From positions 507,501-571,500 of the forward strand of contig NW_024744529.1 of the NCBI RefSeq assembly GCF_018991925.1: DNA of 64,000 bases. The letters run 5' to 3'. This document shows positions 46,961 to 60,959 of this stretch, one piece after another; position 1 is the stretch's first letter; each line of letters starts with the position of its first letter. The notes beneath the pieces are model-generated. The model did no database searches. It saw only the letters and a program-made list of their open reading frames with translations, and was not told the DNA's origin. The translations under genes were made by a program, and so were the position numbers. Source of the DNA: Homarus americanus (lineage: Eukaryota > Arthropoda > Malacostraca > Decapoda > Nephropidae).

Positions 46961-47314
46961 AATACAAAGCCATGATGAGGTACCTTTGTCGCCCGTGTTT
47001 CCAGCAAAGAGAAAATTAGATCACCCTAAGACAACTCCCAAGGGTCCAGGAGGGTCTTCAGCGAAAGGAAAGACCCCGAGAGGTTTTCTTTTTCTACACA
47101 GCATCATCGCCGTCTTAGCTAGTCTTTGTTTTGAGGTTGCTCGGGATGAACTCCAGATCTTCCCGATGACGCGAAAGTTGCTTTGTTGTGATCGCCGAAG
47201 GTGAGATCATCCCACATAATGGCCACTCCTCCATCTTATACATTCCTCGCCCTCTTGATACGGATAACACTTGGCTCTTGTGTCTACCATTGGTGCTTGC
47301 TTGTACTAGTAGCT

Positions 47315-47800
47315 TAGGTTAGGTTAGGTCGGATTAGATTGTTTTAAGTTGGGTTGTACTAAAACTGGTTGGGTTAGGTCGGGATAGTTTTTTTAAGTTG
47401 GGTTGTGTTTAGTCAGCTTGGGTTAGGTAAGGTTAGATTAGATAATATTGTGTATTGGCTTAGGATAAATTAGGGTTAGGTTAGGTTAGATTATAGGTAA
47501 GAATAGATGAGGTAAAATTAGAGTCACATTAGGCAATTTAATAAATTGATTTAAGTAAAATTCAAATAGGCTAGATTAGGTTAATCTGGTTTGGTTGAGT
47601 CTAGCCTAGAATAGATTATTTTAAGATGAATTAGGTCATATTAGGTTATGCTTGATTTGAACCCAAATTTAGCAGAAAATAGTTCTGATTAGGCTCGCTA
47701 GGCTAGGTCATAGCAGGTATGATTACTCTGACTCAAGCTTAGATTTTAATTGGGGTGAACTAGTCTAGGGTAAAGTAAGTAAGGTTAGGAGAGGTCAGGA
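47315..47800. repeat. Long degenerate TTAGG-type tract
   Basis: GGTTAGGTTAGGTCGGATTAG, TTTAAGTTGGGTTGTG and TTAGATTAGG blocks. A local ~70-bp duplication (47330-47420) carries TTTTAAGTTGGGTTGT twice. Strongly diverged from pure TTAGG. Confidence 0.65.
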
Positions 47801-47804
47801 TGGT

Positions 47805-49120
47805 AATAATGCACTGTGGTCCTGTCAGTCTTCCTCAATCCCTCCTCCTGCTTCTGCCTCTCCTACCTCCTTTCTTGCATCACCTTCTCTCCCTCCCCTT
47901 TCCCTTCCTTTCCTAACCAATGCTCCTCTTTTCTTGCTGCCAATAGGTGAAGGTAATGAGTAAGTAATGTCTGGTGAGTGAAGGCACTTGGATGATGTGG
48001 ATAAGCAACTGGAATATAAATCAATGACTGAGAGGATGAGGGTGAGAGAGGGTGAGGAGGAGGTGGGTGAGAATGGATGAATTTTAATAATGGTGAGTGA
48101 AAGCACGACGGTGAAGGGGTCGAGTGAGTGGAAGCGTGTACTAGTGATTAAGGGAGATTGAGTGAAAGAGTGAGTGAGAGGGGAGGAGTAAGAGAATGTG
48201 AGTGACAGAGGGAGAGTGCAGGGGACGGAACCTGGCCGGCCAGCGCGAGCTACCCACCATTTAACATTCTTGTTGATATTACGCTAGTGGTGGCGACACA
48301 CGGAGGCGGCGGCAAGTGATGGCAGGATGGCAGAGGACAGGTGGCACACACCTGCAGCGCCACTAAAAACCACCACACCCCACTATAACCCTCACCAGGA
48401 GCCAACCAAAGCAACCACGGATTGTATGGTAGGCCATTTTCATGTGTTTTTGTATACACACTGTGCTCAGGACTCAATACGTTCTTCAACCCCAGCCATC
48501 AAGATCTAACCAACACGACGCTGCCACCCAGAATCAGCCCTTAAATATTGAGATCTTAAGGGTAGAGTTTGTCGGTGCTGGGGGAGGGCGGGTGCGACCT
48601 TGGCCCCGGGCAGGCTGGGGCTAACGCAATGCTCTATTGGCCAGAACCTCAATCAGCGCGTCTCAACATGGAAGGTTCCCAGAAGTCTTGGTCGAAATTC
48701 ATTTTTCCTTTGTTCTTCACCTTCGCTGTCCCCTAAGGTGCTAGGTGACACGCCATAGGCTCTAGGTGAGTGTCGCCTGACTGACGGTGCTCACGGGTCA
48801 CAAGCAGGCATCGAAGAGGTGAAAAATTAATAAATAGAGAAGAGTGTAGCACGCAAGCGGCGGACTCGACCTCTCCTCTTCATCGACGTCAGTAGTCAGG
48901 GGCCCATAACCCCTCTTGCCCCACCTTCCCCTACACCCTAGCTATCACATCTGACACCTGGAAACACTCCCTACACACTCTCCGCCCATACAGCCTCTGC
49001 AGGAGCCCCACCTACGTAGTCTGGAGGTTGGGGGGTCGTCAGAAAAGTGGAGTGGTCTGCTGTAGCAGGTGTGAGCACGGCGTCAAATATTTTCAGCCTG
49101 CCATGTGACGAAGCTGTCAA
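47805..49120. other. Low-copy DNA
   Basis: G/A-rich at 48000-48230 (GAGTGAGTG units), G/C-richer at 48225-48360 and 48570-48640. No gene recognised. Confidence 0.5.
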
Positions 49121-49124
49121 TCAA

Positions 49125-49530
49125 GCCCCTCTCTCTCTCTCTCTCTCTTTCTCTCTCCTCCTCCCCGCTGCTCTCCCTCCTCTCCCTGCCCTGCCGGACA
49201 CATTCCTCTCCTCCTGCACAGCTTCCTCACGGTCCTTGTTGTTTCTTCCCCTCATATTACCTCCTTTTTCATGTCTTCCTGCTCATCTTCCTTGCCCTTT
49301 AACTCCTCCAATTATTTCTTCTTCTTCTCCTCCTCTTCTTCCTCTCTCCTTCATGTCTTTCCTTCCATTTTTCCTCTTCTGCTTTTACTCCTCCTCCTCC
49401 TCCTTTTCTACGTCTTTCCTCCTCCTTCTCCACCTATTACTATTCTTCCTCCTCTTCCTCTTTCAATATCTTCTCCTTCTCCTCCTCCTCCAGCTTCATT
49501 GTCTTCTTCCTCTCCTCCTCCTCGTACATT
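49125..49530. repeat. C/T-rich tract beginning with (CT)n
   Basis: (CT)n at 49129-49157, then TTCCTCCTCCTTC-type DNA. The 294-codon Ser/Leu/Phe frame across it is compositional. Confidence 0.8.
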
Positions 49531-49752
49531 TATGCCTCATCATCGTCATCATAATCACCACCAAGAGAACATTTCCTTTCATCTTAGTTTCATTACACAT
49601 AACTGTATCACGGCGGTCCGGGTCACTGTCATCTTCACCACAACATTTTTCACCATCATTCACCTTCCTCCCAACGCCATGTTCACCATTGTCATTCATT
49701 TTCACCATATTTAATCTTCGTTTACCTTCATGGTGTTTTTTCGTGTATGTAC

Positions 49753-49778
49753 TGTATGTATGTATGTATGTATGTACA
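49753..49778. repeat. (GTAT)n microsatellite, left of SINE copy 2
   Basis: About five GTAT units. A matching GTAT run follows the SINE at 50108-50120. Confidence 0.9.
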
Positions 49779-50109
49779 GCAACCCGAGGTCTAATGGTTG
49801 GCATACTCGTCTTACAATCAAGCAGCCACGGGTTCGATTTCCCAGGCATAATTAAATTGTGGGCAAATCTCTTGACTTCGTTCGCCTCCGTCTATCCCGC
49901 GTTAACTGGGGACTTAGATGTTGATTCATAAGGGTAACAGTCAGCCAAGTGCGGTTGACTAGTTGTCCGGTTTTCCTGGGCTACTCCTTGACACCGGGTC
50001 ATACGCTTAAACAACCCGGGTGTGGCTGCGATGTTGGCGGCAACTTCTACACATTAAAAATAATCCCAGAGTAGACGAAATTTAAGCCAAACATCCTCGA
50101 ACTATTAGT
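49779..50109 (+). mobile_element. tRNA-derived SINE, copy 2 (fullest copy)
   Basis: The head (49779 to about 49852) has an A-box-like GGTCTAATGGTTGGCATAC and the B box GGGTTCGATTTCC. The body has TTAACTGGGGACTTAGATGT, GTTGACTAGTTGTCCGG, CTCCTTGACACCGGGTCATA and GGCAACTTCTACAC, all alignable to copies 1 and 3. The 3' end is diverged (CATCCTCGAACTATTAG) and the terminal hairpin is lost. (GTAT)n lies on both sides. Confidence 0.85.
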
Positions 50110-51603
<1,494 letters not shown>

Positions 51604-51605
51604 AC

Positions 51606-51860
51606 CTTGTGCCATTTTGGGTTGAGTTCTCTTGCTTTGGTGGCATCCTGGAGGGCGTGGGCGAACTTGGCGAGTTTGATGTGGGCGGCGGAGCGGTTGG
51701 AGTAGAGGATGTGATTGTGAGGGTCGAGAGCGATGGCCTCAGTGTAGAGAGCCACCGCGGTCTCGAAGTCCCCAGACTGACATGCCGCGTTGCTCTGGCG
51801 GACCTTCTCCAAGAACAGCGCCTTCGACCCGCCGCCCTCACCCTCGCCATCAACCTCCAA
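51606..51860 (-). CDS. TTC28: TTC28-like internal exon with first two TPR motifs
   Basis: This 255-nt exon encodes 85 residues. After an acidic Gly-rich lead (residues 1-11) come two tetratricopeptide repeats, about residues 15-48 (core KVRQSNAACQSGDF, LYTEAIALDP) and 49-82 (ILYSNRSAAHIKL, KARELNPKW). TPRs are helix-turn-helix scaffolds for protein binding; vertebrate TTC28 is a large TPR protein linked to the cell-division midzone. The match to the TTC28 N-terminus as I recall it is close and clearly better than to STIP1/HOP, which shares the SNRSAA motif. Boundaries: a pyrimidine-rich tract ending in ACAG places the acceptor AG at 51861-51862, and the sequence leaves the TPR fold at CACAAG|GTAGGT with the donor GT at 51605-51604. 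Both ends are phase 0. The first codon is TTG, so it reads as an internal exon. The third TPR must start in an exon not seen here. Confidence 0.9.
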
Positions 51861-51973
51861 CTGTATCAGGGAGAGAAATAAGGGAGTTAGGCAGTGTAAA
51901 CGGCGGCCAACCCCTTACTGTACCAGGTAGAGGAATGGCTAAGTCACTTGTATGAAACTGTCAACTTCTACCG

Positions 51974-52490
51974 TGTGAGGAAGACGTTATAAAGGAGACA
52001 CTATGAGGAAGACGTTATAAAGGAGACACTGTGAGGAAGACGTTATAAAGGAGACACTGTGAGGAAGACGTTATAAAGGAGACACTGTGAGGAAGACGTT
52101 ATAAAGGAGACACTGTGAGGAAGACGTTATAAAGGAGACACTATGAGGAAGACGTTATAAAGGAGACACTGTGAGGAAGACGTTATAAAGGAGACACTGT
52201 GAGGAAGACGTTATAAAGGAGACACTGTGAGGAAGACGTTATAAAGGAGACACTGAGGAAGACGTTATAAAGGAGACACTGTGAGGAAGACGTTATAAAG
52301 GAGACACTGTGAGGAAGACGTTATAAAGGAGACACTGTGAGGAAGACGTTATAAAGGAGACACTGTGAGGAAGACGTTATAAAGGAGACACTATGAGGAA
52401 GACGTTATAAAGGAGACACTGTGAGGAAGACGTTATAAAGGAGACACTGTGAGGAAGACGTTATAAAGGAGACACTGTGAGGAAGATACT
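51974..52490. repeat. 28-bp VNTR, about 18 near-identical copies
   Basis: The unit is TGTGAGGAAGACGTTATAAA plus GGAGACAC. It varies only at ACTGTG/ACTATG, with one 26-bp unit near 52255. It is by far the most homogeneous array here. It lies in the inferred intron, its near edge about 113 nt upstream of the acceptor of the TPR exon. Each unit has a TTATAAAG string on the plus strand. Confidence 0.97.
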
Positions 52491-53010
52491 ACGAGGAAGA
52501 GAGAAGAGTACACAGTACAAAAAATATATATTTAAACAAATTTTCTCTAATTACCATATTACAGTCTGCATATATTGGTATAACAAAACACAAGAAAATA
52601 TTCTAACCTTAGAATAAAAGATAAAATCAATAATGTGACAAGTAGCTCCCTGCGGCGGACAAGGTCACACACACTGACCGTAGGAGCTGCCGACCATTTT
52701 AATAATAATACATCAGCCCTGATCTGGTGTATAATTATATCGTGTTACGTTGTATCATATTTACATTCTAATACATGAGAGAAACTGTTTATATAATCTT
52801 GGTGTTCTTTTTATGAACCTTTGGCAGGGGGAAGTGTTACGTTGGCTACACAATGTACAGTCCAGTACTGGCTAAATAAACATTTATTTAAAACGTTTTT
52901 TCTACCGTTTACAATAATAACATCCTTGTGTGTGCGAAGAATAACATAGTGCCGTGTTCTTTACAGCTGTGGCCTCTATACACGTCCTCAGTGACAATAT
53001 ACTGTACACG
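52491..53010. other. Low-copy A/T-rich spacer
   Basis: No gene or repeat recognised. Confidence 0.5.
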
Positions 53011-53279
53011 GTCATATATATAATAATGGTTGCCCCTCGTGTAACGAGGATGGCCGTCCCAAGGGCCACCTAGGCGTGAATTTGTTTAAGGTGTAGAAGC
53101 TGTCGCCAACACAACAACCACACCCCAAGTTAACGAGTTGCATGACCCAGTGTCAAGGAATAGTCCGAAAAGACCGGACAACTCGTCAACTGCACTGGCT
53201 AACCATTACCCCGGAATACGATCCGCAAATCGATTAACATCCAGGTCCCCAATTACTGCTGGGTGGACAGTCATATATA
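53011..53279 (-). mobile_element. 5'-truncated SINE, copy 3, with target-site duplication
   Basis: Same family as 44449-44725 and 49779-50109 but without the tRNA head. In minus-strand sense it starts CACCCAGCAGTAATTGGGGA, runs through GTTGACGAGTTGTCCGG, CTTGACACTGGGTCATG and CTTCTACACCTTAAACAAAT, and ends with the hairpin CCTCGT-TAC-ACGAGG and GGGCAACCATTATTA. The 10-bp GTCATATATA at 53011-53020 and 53270-53279 flanks it directly, as expected for target-primed reverse transcription. Confidence 0.9.
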
Positions 53280-54461
53280 CGCTCTAAGACACAAACAGAT
53301 GACCATCCTGCTGATCACATGTTGACAGATTCAGATAAAATAATGTCTGTGTAAACAAAGGCGTGTATTATTACTTGTGGGGGGGGGGGGAGTTATCAAT
53401 AACATGCATTACCAATGTTAATATGTTTCACCTTAAGTCTTACTCTACGTCTACCAGTACATTGCCCTGTGTATTAGGCAGTACAGTATATACCTTGAGA
53501 GCGTCTCTAAGCTATTAACTCTTTGTTTTAAAATATTCAGATTTAGAATAATGTCGCACGGACACGACAAGGTGAAGAAGTTATACAAAAAATACTCAAA
53601 CCTTTAGCTGCAACTGGAACCTTCCTTACCTTGGGTTTCAGATACGTTTTTTCCTAAATATTAAATTACAGTGATCGAACTTAAGATTTTATTAATAATG
53701 CTCAAGTTAGCGGTTCTCACGTCCATGATTTAAGAAACTTTTGTACATAAATATTATCCTAGTTTTCTCAATTTTCTTAATTAAAAGAAAACTTGTCAGA
53801 GCGAGTCATGAACACCACTCGCCCACTGATGGATGAAGCCTTCACTTACTTCTTATAAATTGAACTCAAGTTAATTAGTTGTCTTATCTTATATTTTACT
53901 CTATTATTTTATATGATCCGATAATATTAATTTTCGATGGTATTTACGTTAACTTACTATGCCTTCAAGCCTTTTTTTCTTAAGCTTAATTTCGGTACAT
54001 TTTTCCAATTTCTACTAAAACTGTATTTAATATTTTTAATGAGACATTCAATTGAGCTTATTTCTATTTCAAATATTTTGCTTCTTAAGAAGATAATAAT
54101 TGTTTTTGTACCTGACAACACTGATGATAAAGTTTACGTCTCTGAAACGTCTGCAAGTAAAACAAATGACGTCTAGCCTCGGTATTCTTCATTAAGAGTG
54201 AAGATGAGGTTCCCCAAGGCGCATATCCACCACAGATACTCGCATCACTTTGCTTGACCCGAGACCACACCTACCCTCCCCTCCCCATCACTGCCAGGTC
54301 ACTAAGGTAAAATAAAACCCTTGTGAAATTAGTCCCCTAGAAGGAATATGTGACAGTTGAAAATATTATCAGAAGGCGAGTCGTGTTCTTAAGTACTGTA
54401 CAAATTCTTATTCCAGATGTTGTTAAATTCTTGTTTAACACGAACGTCTAAGAAACTACAT

Positions 54462-54465
<4 letters not shown>
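53280..54465. other. A/T-rich low-copy DNA
   Basis: A ten-G run lies at 53381-53390. A frame ending near 54174 with DNTDDKVYVSETSASKTND is discussed under findings. No host gene. Confidence 0.5.

Positions 54466-54513
<48 letters not shown>
54466..54513. repeat. (GA)n microsatellite
   Basis: About 24 GA units. Confidence 0.95.
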
Positions 54514-54516
<3 letters not shown>

Positions 54517-54719
54517 GCAAACAGAGAGAGAAAGAGAATATTAAGTAAATAAGACAGGTGCGCTCAGCCTGGAAGTATCCCACCTGTCACACGTTCCACG
54601 GTCTACGCCCCGGGCAGGACACCTCGCAAGTCCTCATCTGTCCCTCACTCCCTTAACCACAACACAGAGAAGGAAATGCTTCTTACGACACCCAAGTTAG
54701 GCTACACTCCCTACTGATG

Positions 54720-54756
54720 GTGTGTGTGTGTGTGTGTGTGTCGCAAGAGTGATATA

Positions 54757-54812
<56 letters not shown>
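54720..54812. repeat. (TG)n and (CT)n microsatellites
   Basis: TG at 54720-54741 and CT at 54759-54812. Confidence 0.95.
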
Positions 54813-54815
<3 letters not shown>

Positions 54816-54884
54816 TCATTAAATTCCTTCACACTCTTATTCCCCTCTTTCACTCTTTTCCACCCACCCTCCAACTCCCTGGGT

Positions 54885-55100
54885 CAAGAGGCCACACTAG
54901 AGGCCACTGTATTACCTCACATTCCAAACTAGAGGTCACTGTATTACCTCACATTCCAACACACATTCCAAACTTGAGGTCATTCACATTCCAACACACA
55001 TTCCACACTAGAGGCCACTGTATTACCTCACATTCCACACTAGAGGTCACTGTATCACCACACATTCCACACTGGAGGCCATTGTATTACCGCACATTCC
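54885..55100. repeat. ~31-bp minisatellite ACTGTATTACCTCACATTCC
   Basis: About seven copies with ACACTAGAGG(T/C)C linkers and two shorter units. Confidence 0.9.
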
Positions 55101-55825
55101 ACACAGACACACAAACTGACTCACACAGACACACAAACTGACTCACATAGACACACAAACTGACTCACACAGACACACAAACTGACTCACATAGACACAC
55201 AAACTGACTCACACAGACACACAAACTGACTCACACAGACACACAAACTGACTCACACAGACACACAAACTGGCTCACACAGACACACAAACTGACTCAC
55301 ACAGACACACAAACTGACTCACACACACACAAACTGACTCCACACAGACACACAACAGACTCCACACAGACACACAAACTGGATCACAGACACAAAACAG
55401 CTACACAGACACACAAACTGACTCACATAGACACACAAACTGACTCCACACAGACACACAAACTGACTCACACAGACACACAAACTGACTCCACACAGAC
55501 ACACAAACTACATAGACACACAAACTGACACATAGACACACAAACTGACTCACACAGACACACAAACTGACTCACACAGACACACAAACTGACTCACATA
55601 GACACACAAACTGACTCACACACACACAAACTGACTCACACAGACACACAAACTGACTCACATAGACACACAAACTGACTCTCACAGACACACAAACTGA
55701 CTCACACAGACACACAAACTGACTCACATAGACACACAAACTGACTCACACACACACAAACTGACTCACACAGACACACAAACTGACTCACACAGACACA
55801 CAAACTGACTCACACACACATCAGA
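55100..55825. repeat. 22-bp minisatellite ACTCACACAGACACACAAAC
   Basis: About 33 copies. CACACAGAC and CACATAGAC variants are interspersed, and some copies have one- to four-base indels, mostly 55320-55530. Confidence 0.95.
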
Positions 55826-56034
55826 CACAATTATCAGTCAAAAAAATACCCTAACACACACACGACCACAGAGAAGAAGAAGATAGGATAAAGATCAGGT
55901 AGAGAAAGATAAATGAAGTTACGGATTGTTGGTGAAATTGACTTGAAAATTGAAGGAAGATGACAGCACCGAAATATAGAGAAGTTAATATTGCGGTTGA
56001 TTAGTGAGACTGTATATACCCAACATATGGTGAC

Positions 56035-57425
56035 TCTTACTGTTGTTGTTGTTACCAGGATGTTGTTGTTGTTATTAGCAGGATGTTGTTGTTGTTATTA
56101 CCAGGGTATTGTTGTTGTTATTACCAGGGTATTGTTGTTGTTATTACCAGGACAATGTTGTTGTTATTACCAGGGTGTTGCTGTTGTTATTACCAGGGTA
56201 TTGTTGTTGTTATTACCAGGGTATTGTTGTTGTTATTACCAGGACAATGTTGTTGTTATTACCAGGGTGTTGCTGTTGTTATTACCAGGGTGTTGCTGTT
56301 GTTATTATTGCAGGATGTTTGTTGTTGTTGTTATTACTGGGACAATGTTGTTTGTTATTACCAGGGGTATTGTTGTTGTTATTACCAGGGGTATTGTTGT
56401 TGTTATTACCAGGGTATTGTTGTTGTTATTACCAGGGTATTGTTGTTGTTATTACCAGGGTATTGTTATTGTTGTTGCTATTACCAGGATAATGTTGTTG
56501 TTATTACCAGGGTATTGTTGTTGTTATTACCAGGGTATTGTTATTGTTGTTGCTATTACCAGGATAATGTTGTTGTTATTACCAGGGTATTGTTGTTGTT
56601 ATTACCAGAAGAATTATTATTTATTGCAGGACAATGTTGTTGTTATTACCAGGGTGTTGCTGTTGTTATTACCAGGGTGTTGCTGTTGTTATTACCAAGA
56701 ATATTGTTATTGTTGATATTACCAGGATAGTGTTGTTATTTGTTATCACCAGGGAATATTATTATTGTTGTTGTTGTTATTACCAGGATGATGTTGTTGT
56801 TGTTATTACCAGGATAGTGTTGTTGTTGTTATTACCAGGGTGTTGTTGTTGTTATTACCAGGGTGTTGTTGTTACCAGGGTATTGTCATTGTTGTTGTTG
56901 TTATTACCAGGATATTGTTGTTGTTGTTGTTATTACCAGGGTATTATTGTTGTTATTACCAGGGTATTGTTGTTGTTATTACCAGGGTATTGTTGTTGTT
57001 ATTACCAGGGTATTGTTGTTGTTATTACCAGGATAGTGTTGTTGTTGTTATTACCAGGGTATTGTTGTTGTTATTACCAGGATAATGTTGTTGTTGTTAT
57101 TACCAGGGTATTGTTGTTGTTATTACCAGGGTATTGTTGTTGTTATTACCAGGGTATTGTTGTTGTTGTTGTTATTACCAGGATAATGTTGTTGTTATTA
57201 CCAGGGTATTGTTATTGCTATTATCAGGATAATGTTGTTGTTGTTATTACCAGGATAATGTTGTTGTTGTTATTACCATGATATTGTTGTTGTTGTTATT
57301 ACCAGGGTATTGTTGTTGTTGCTATTACCAGGATATTGTTGTTGTTGTTATTACCAGGGTATTGTTGTTGCTATTACCAGGATAATGTTGTTGTTGTTAT
57401 TACCAGGGTATTGTTGTTGTTATTA
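56035..57425. repeat. ~23-bp minisatellite ATTGTTGTTGTTATTACCAG
   Basis: About 58 copies. Unit length changes in steps of three through gain or loss of TTG (20, 23, 26, 29 bp). Variants are GGGTATTG, GGACAATG, GGATAATG and GGGTGTTG. Leu/Cys/Tyr- or Val/Ile-rich frames are artefacts. Confidence 0.96.
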
Positions 57426-57453
57426 TTATTATTATTTTTACCTTTATTATTAT

Positions 57454-57725
<272 letters not shown>

Positions 57726-57739
57726 TATATATTTATTTT

Positions 57740-58325
57740 TATTATAATTCAACATTTAGAATCAAGTGAAAATAGTCTAATTAGGTCCCCCGCCTCGGCC
57801 CCTCCCTCCACCACCTAAGACCATCTTCAACACCTGTGAACATAAGTCTTTCAACACACAATGAAAAAAAAATATATGACCTTCGAATTAAATACAATCA
57901 GCATCATGAACTATCGGTTGAACTACGTCGTAAGTCAAGAATTATACTTATCTTGTGGACGAATTTATTATTCAATTTGCATATACATTGATATTTTTTT
58001 TTACAAATTTCGAAATGCGTTTGATGCAACATTCAGCTCAGGTATTTGTATATTGTTTTCTTTTATTTGTTCTGGATCGTCGGTTTAACCTCTAGTAATA
58101 ATGTTTATGTTAGTGATTATCTTATTTATTCATTTACCTAATCATTCATTCATTTATTTGTTTATTCTACACCTACGAACATCACCCAGGTAGGTGGTAC
58201 GTCCTCCCTCACAGCTGATGACATAATATGAATTACATTTTAATCATCATAAGATACATGAAAGATCGATAGTTAAAATATGGTTAAAAAAGATTATTTC
58301 GTTATAATTACATTTTAAGTTAAAG
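57740..58325. other. A/T-rich low-copy DNA
   Basis: No gene recognised. Confidence 0.5.
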
Positions 58326-58329
58326 ATTC

Positions 58330-58347
58330 AGAGAGAGAGAGAGAGAA

Positions 58348-58378
<31 letters not shown>
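58330..58378. repeat. (GA)n microsatellite, interrupted
   Basis: AGAGAGAG runs broken by AAAG and GACAGAG. Confidence 0.9.
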
Positions 58379-58379
<1 letters not shown>

Positions 58380-58514
58380 CATAATTCATCTCGCAGGTAC
58401 AGGTGAGGTGATAAATTATGACACATGGCCTCCCAGAAGGTGTGATTATGTTTGACATTTGCCTCAGCGACGGACACACCCAGTCTGGCCCCAGCTGCCT
58501 CCACCTAGCCCTAC

Positions 58515-58970
58515 CCTCATGCACATATGCACACATGCACGCACTCATACATACGCGTATGTACACACACACACATACATATACGCACGCATACATACGC
58601 ACACAAACTTATGCAGTTACATATATACAGACATACGCATTTGAAAGGACACACACACATATGCATACGAAATAAAATTGCGAGTTAATATACAAATATT
58701 CATGAACATATATACGCGTATTCTAATACATACAATAATAGATGGATACAGATACACCTATGCATGAACACACATTAACACAGGCTACACAGGAAAACAC
58801 GCATGTATACAAATACTGCACAGTACACACCTAATTCTGAACGTATAAACTCACAAGCATGCACGTATACACACACACACACACAAATATACACATGAAA
58901 CACCTGGTCACACAAAAACTACACACACTCACACCTGGACACCCACACATACGCATAAAAATACTCCCAC
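58515..58970. repeat. ACACAT/ATACGC-rich degenerate tract
   Basis: ATACATACGC, ACACACACAT and CACACCTGG(A/T)CAC units without a stable period. Confidence 0.7.
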
Positions 58971-59529
58971 AAAACTGATCAAATGATGTCAGAACTGAAT
59001 ATTCCTTTTTAATTCAACAAAGTGTAAGACTCTCCAAACAGGACACAACAACAACACTCTCCTGGTACCTGTAGATGAGGAAAATGGACCATAACGTAGC
59101 GATAGAGACAAACCAATCAATAAAAGAGAAGAAAACTTTTAATAATCAGTCCTATAAAGCACTCGTAACCCGCTCATCTGAACTACGAAGGGCTAGTAGT
59201 TTTAGTCTTGAAACAAGACATCACGATTCTCCTAGTATACGCCGGTGGCCTTGGGATTGACATCTCTTCCAACAAGACACGACAGGGCGGACCTCATAAA
59301 AACATTCCAGGCCTTAAACAGGATGGAAATCTTTAACACGGAATTGCTCCTTCAAGATGTCACTGTTTGAAGCTGGTTAAGTCGTCATACGGAAAGAATT
59401 TCAGAAAGTACTCCGTCACATAAGAAGATTGGTGAAGTAGCTACTGTACCCACCAGCTGAAGCCGTAGAAGCAAGAACAGTACTGGGACTTGAAAACAGA
59501 CCTGGACAAGACTATCAAGAACAATGAAT

Positions 59530-59567
<38 letters not shown>

Positions 59568-60959
59568 AGCCCTGATATGACAACCGCTTGGTAAACTAAA
59601 TAAACCAAACACACACATACAATACACATTGGATGCACCTGAACACAAACACGCACACAAACAAAACAAGCACAGATACACACAAAACAAACTCGGACGC
59701 ACACAAAACAAACACGGATGCACCTGGACAGACAAAAAACACACACACCTGGACACCGTAAATCTGAGATTGAGGAAATATTTTTTGTACAAATATTAGA
59801 TTAAATTCAAGGACTCTTTAAGATAACTGGTTCGCCTCTCACAATGTCAAGAGAGAGAGAGTTAACAAGATCGAGAAAAACACACTGACAGATGGATGTT
59901 AAAACAGAGAGAAGCAAACACACACACACACACACAAGAGAAAGGGAGCAAGCACTTCCCATCAATCAAAAAGACAAAAATAATATGTGATTTCTCTCAG
60001 GTGGTGAGCGGCGTCAAGACAAGTGGCCGCTGGTCTGGTGCTCTCTGAGGCGCAGCCCTTATTTGATCATGCGATATATTTATATGACATCTTTTCAGGC
60101 CACTCAAGTACAACTAGTAATGTGCTTTTAGGGGTTCAATGACATGTGTTGGTAGTGATTTTGTCCGTGTGAAAAAGAGAAGGGGACAATGGCAGACACA
60201 GAGTAATAAATAATATTTTTACATGTTTAAACCTACTTGCTGCCTCCCTTGTATTCCTGAACAATATATTCATTTATTAATTTATATAAAAATAAACGGC
60301 ACCTCAATCACAGAAGAAAACTAATCACGGAAAAGATCTGAATCATTTCGTTACACTTGTGTCTCTGTAAACAACACGTAGATCAATTTCCATGTATAAA
60401 AATAATCATAACAAAGGTTTGGCTAAGGGGATATGACCACAGGTTGAATGTTCCGATAGTTCGGGTTTCCCAGTGCAGTGTGAATGACGAGCGTCGTTCA
60501 ACCCCACAAAACTCATCTTTGGCCAGTGGACAAAAACAGCACTCTGTCAACGCAGTGAGCGCTCTACCATTATTTAAATGTTGTAGTTATTCAATGGTTG
60601 CGAATAAGAGTGTGTGTGTGTGTGTGTTAGCTTAATACAACTGCTGGGTATTTCGGCTCCTGATATTCCTGCAGAAATTTTCCGAACGTAGCCTATCTTT
60701 GTTTTACTGAAAGGTGATCTGCTATAGCTTCAGCAGACCAAACTTTTAATATCTTAAATCAGCAATCTAGCTTGAACTTACCTGATCCATCACAGCTTAG
60801 CTTAACTTTATATGCAATCGATATGCTAAACTAACTTCTGCTCCACCAAATTTGTCCTGATCCAAATTTGACCTATTACAGCCTAGCCTATTCTAGGCTA
60901 GATCAGTTCGGGCCTGAAAAATGCACCTCAATTGCAATACCGTGTGGGTATGTGGGTAT
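58971..60959. other. Low-copy DNA with short (CA)n and (GT)n
   Basis: (AC)n at 59533-59566, a degenerate ACACACAAAACAAAC tract at 59600-59760, and (GT)n at 60610-60628. The inverted repeat TAGCCTA-TTC-TAGGCTA lies at about 60886-60902. No gene recognised. Confidence 0.5.

Noticed and set aside
49047..49931. 294-codon Ser/Leu/Phe frame resembling a membrane protein
   Set aside because: It follows a C/T-rich tract and then reads into the SINE at 49779, so hydrophobicity is due to TTC/CTC codons.
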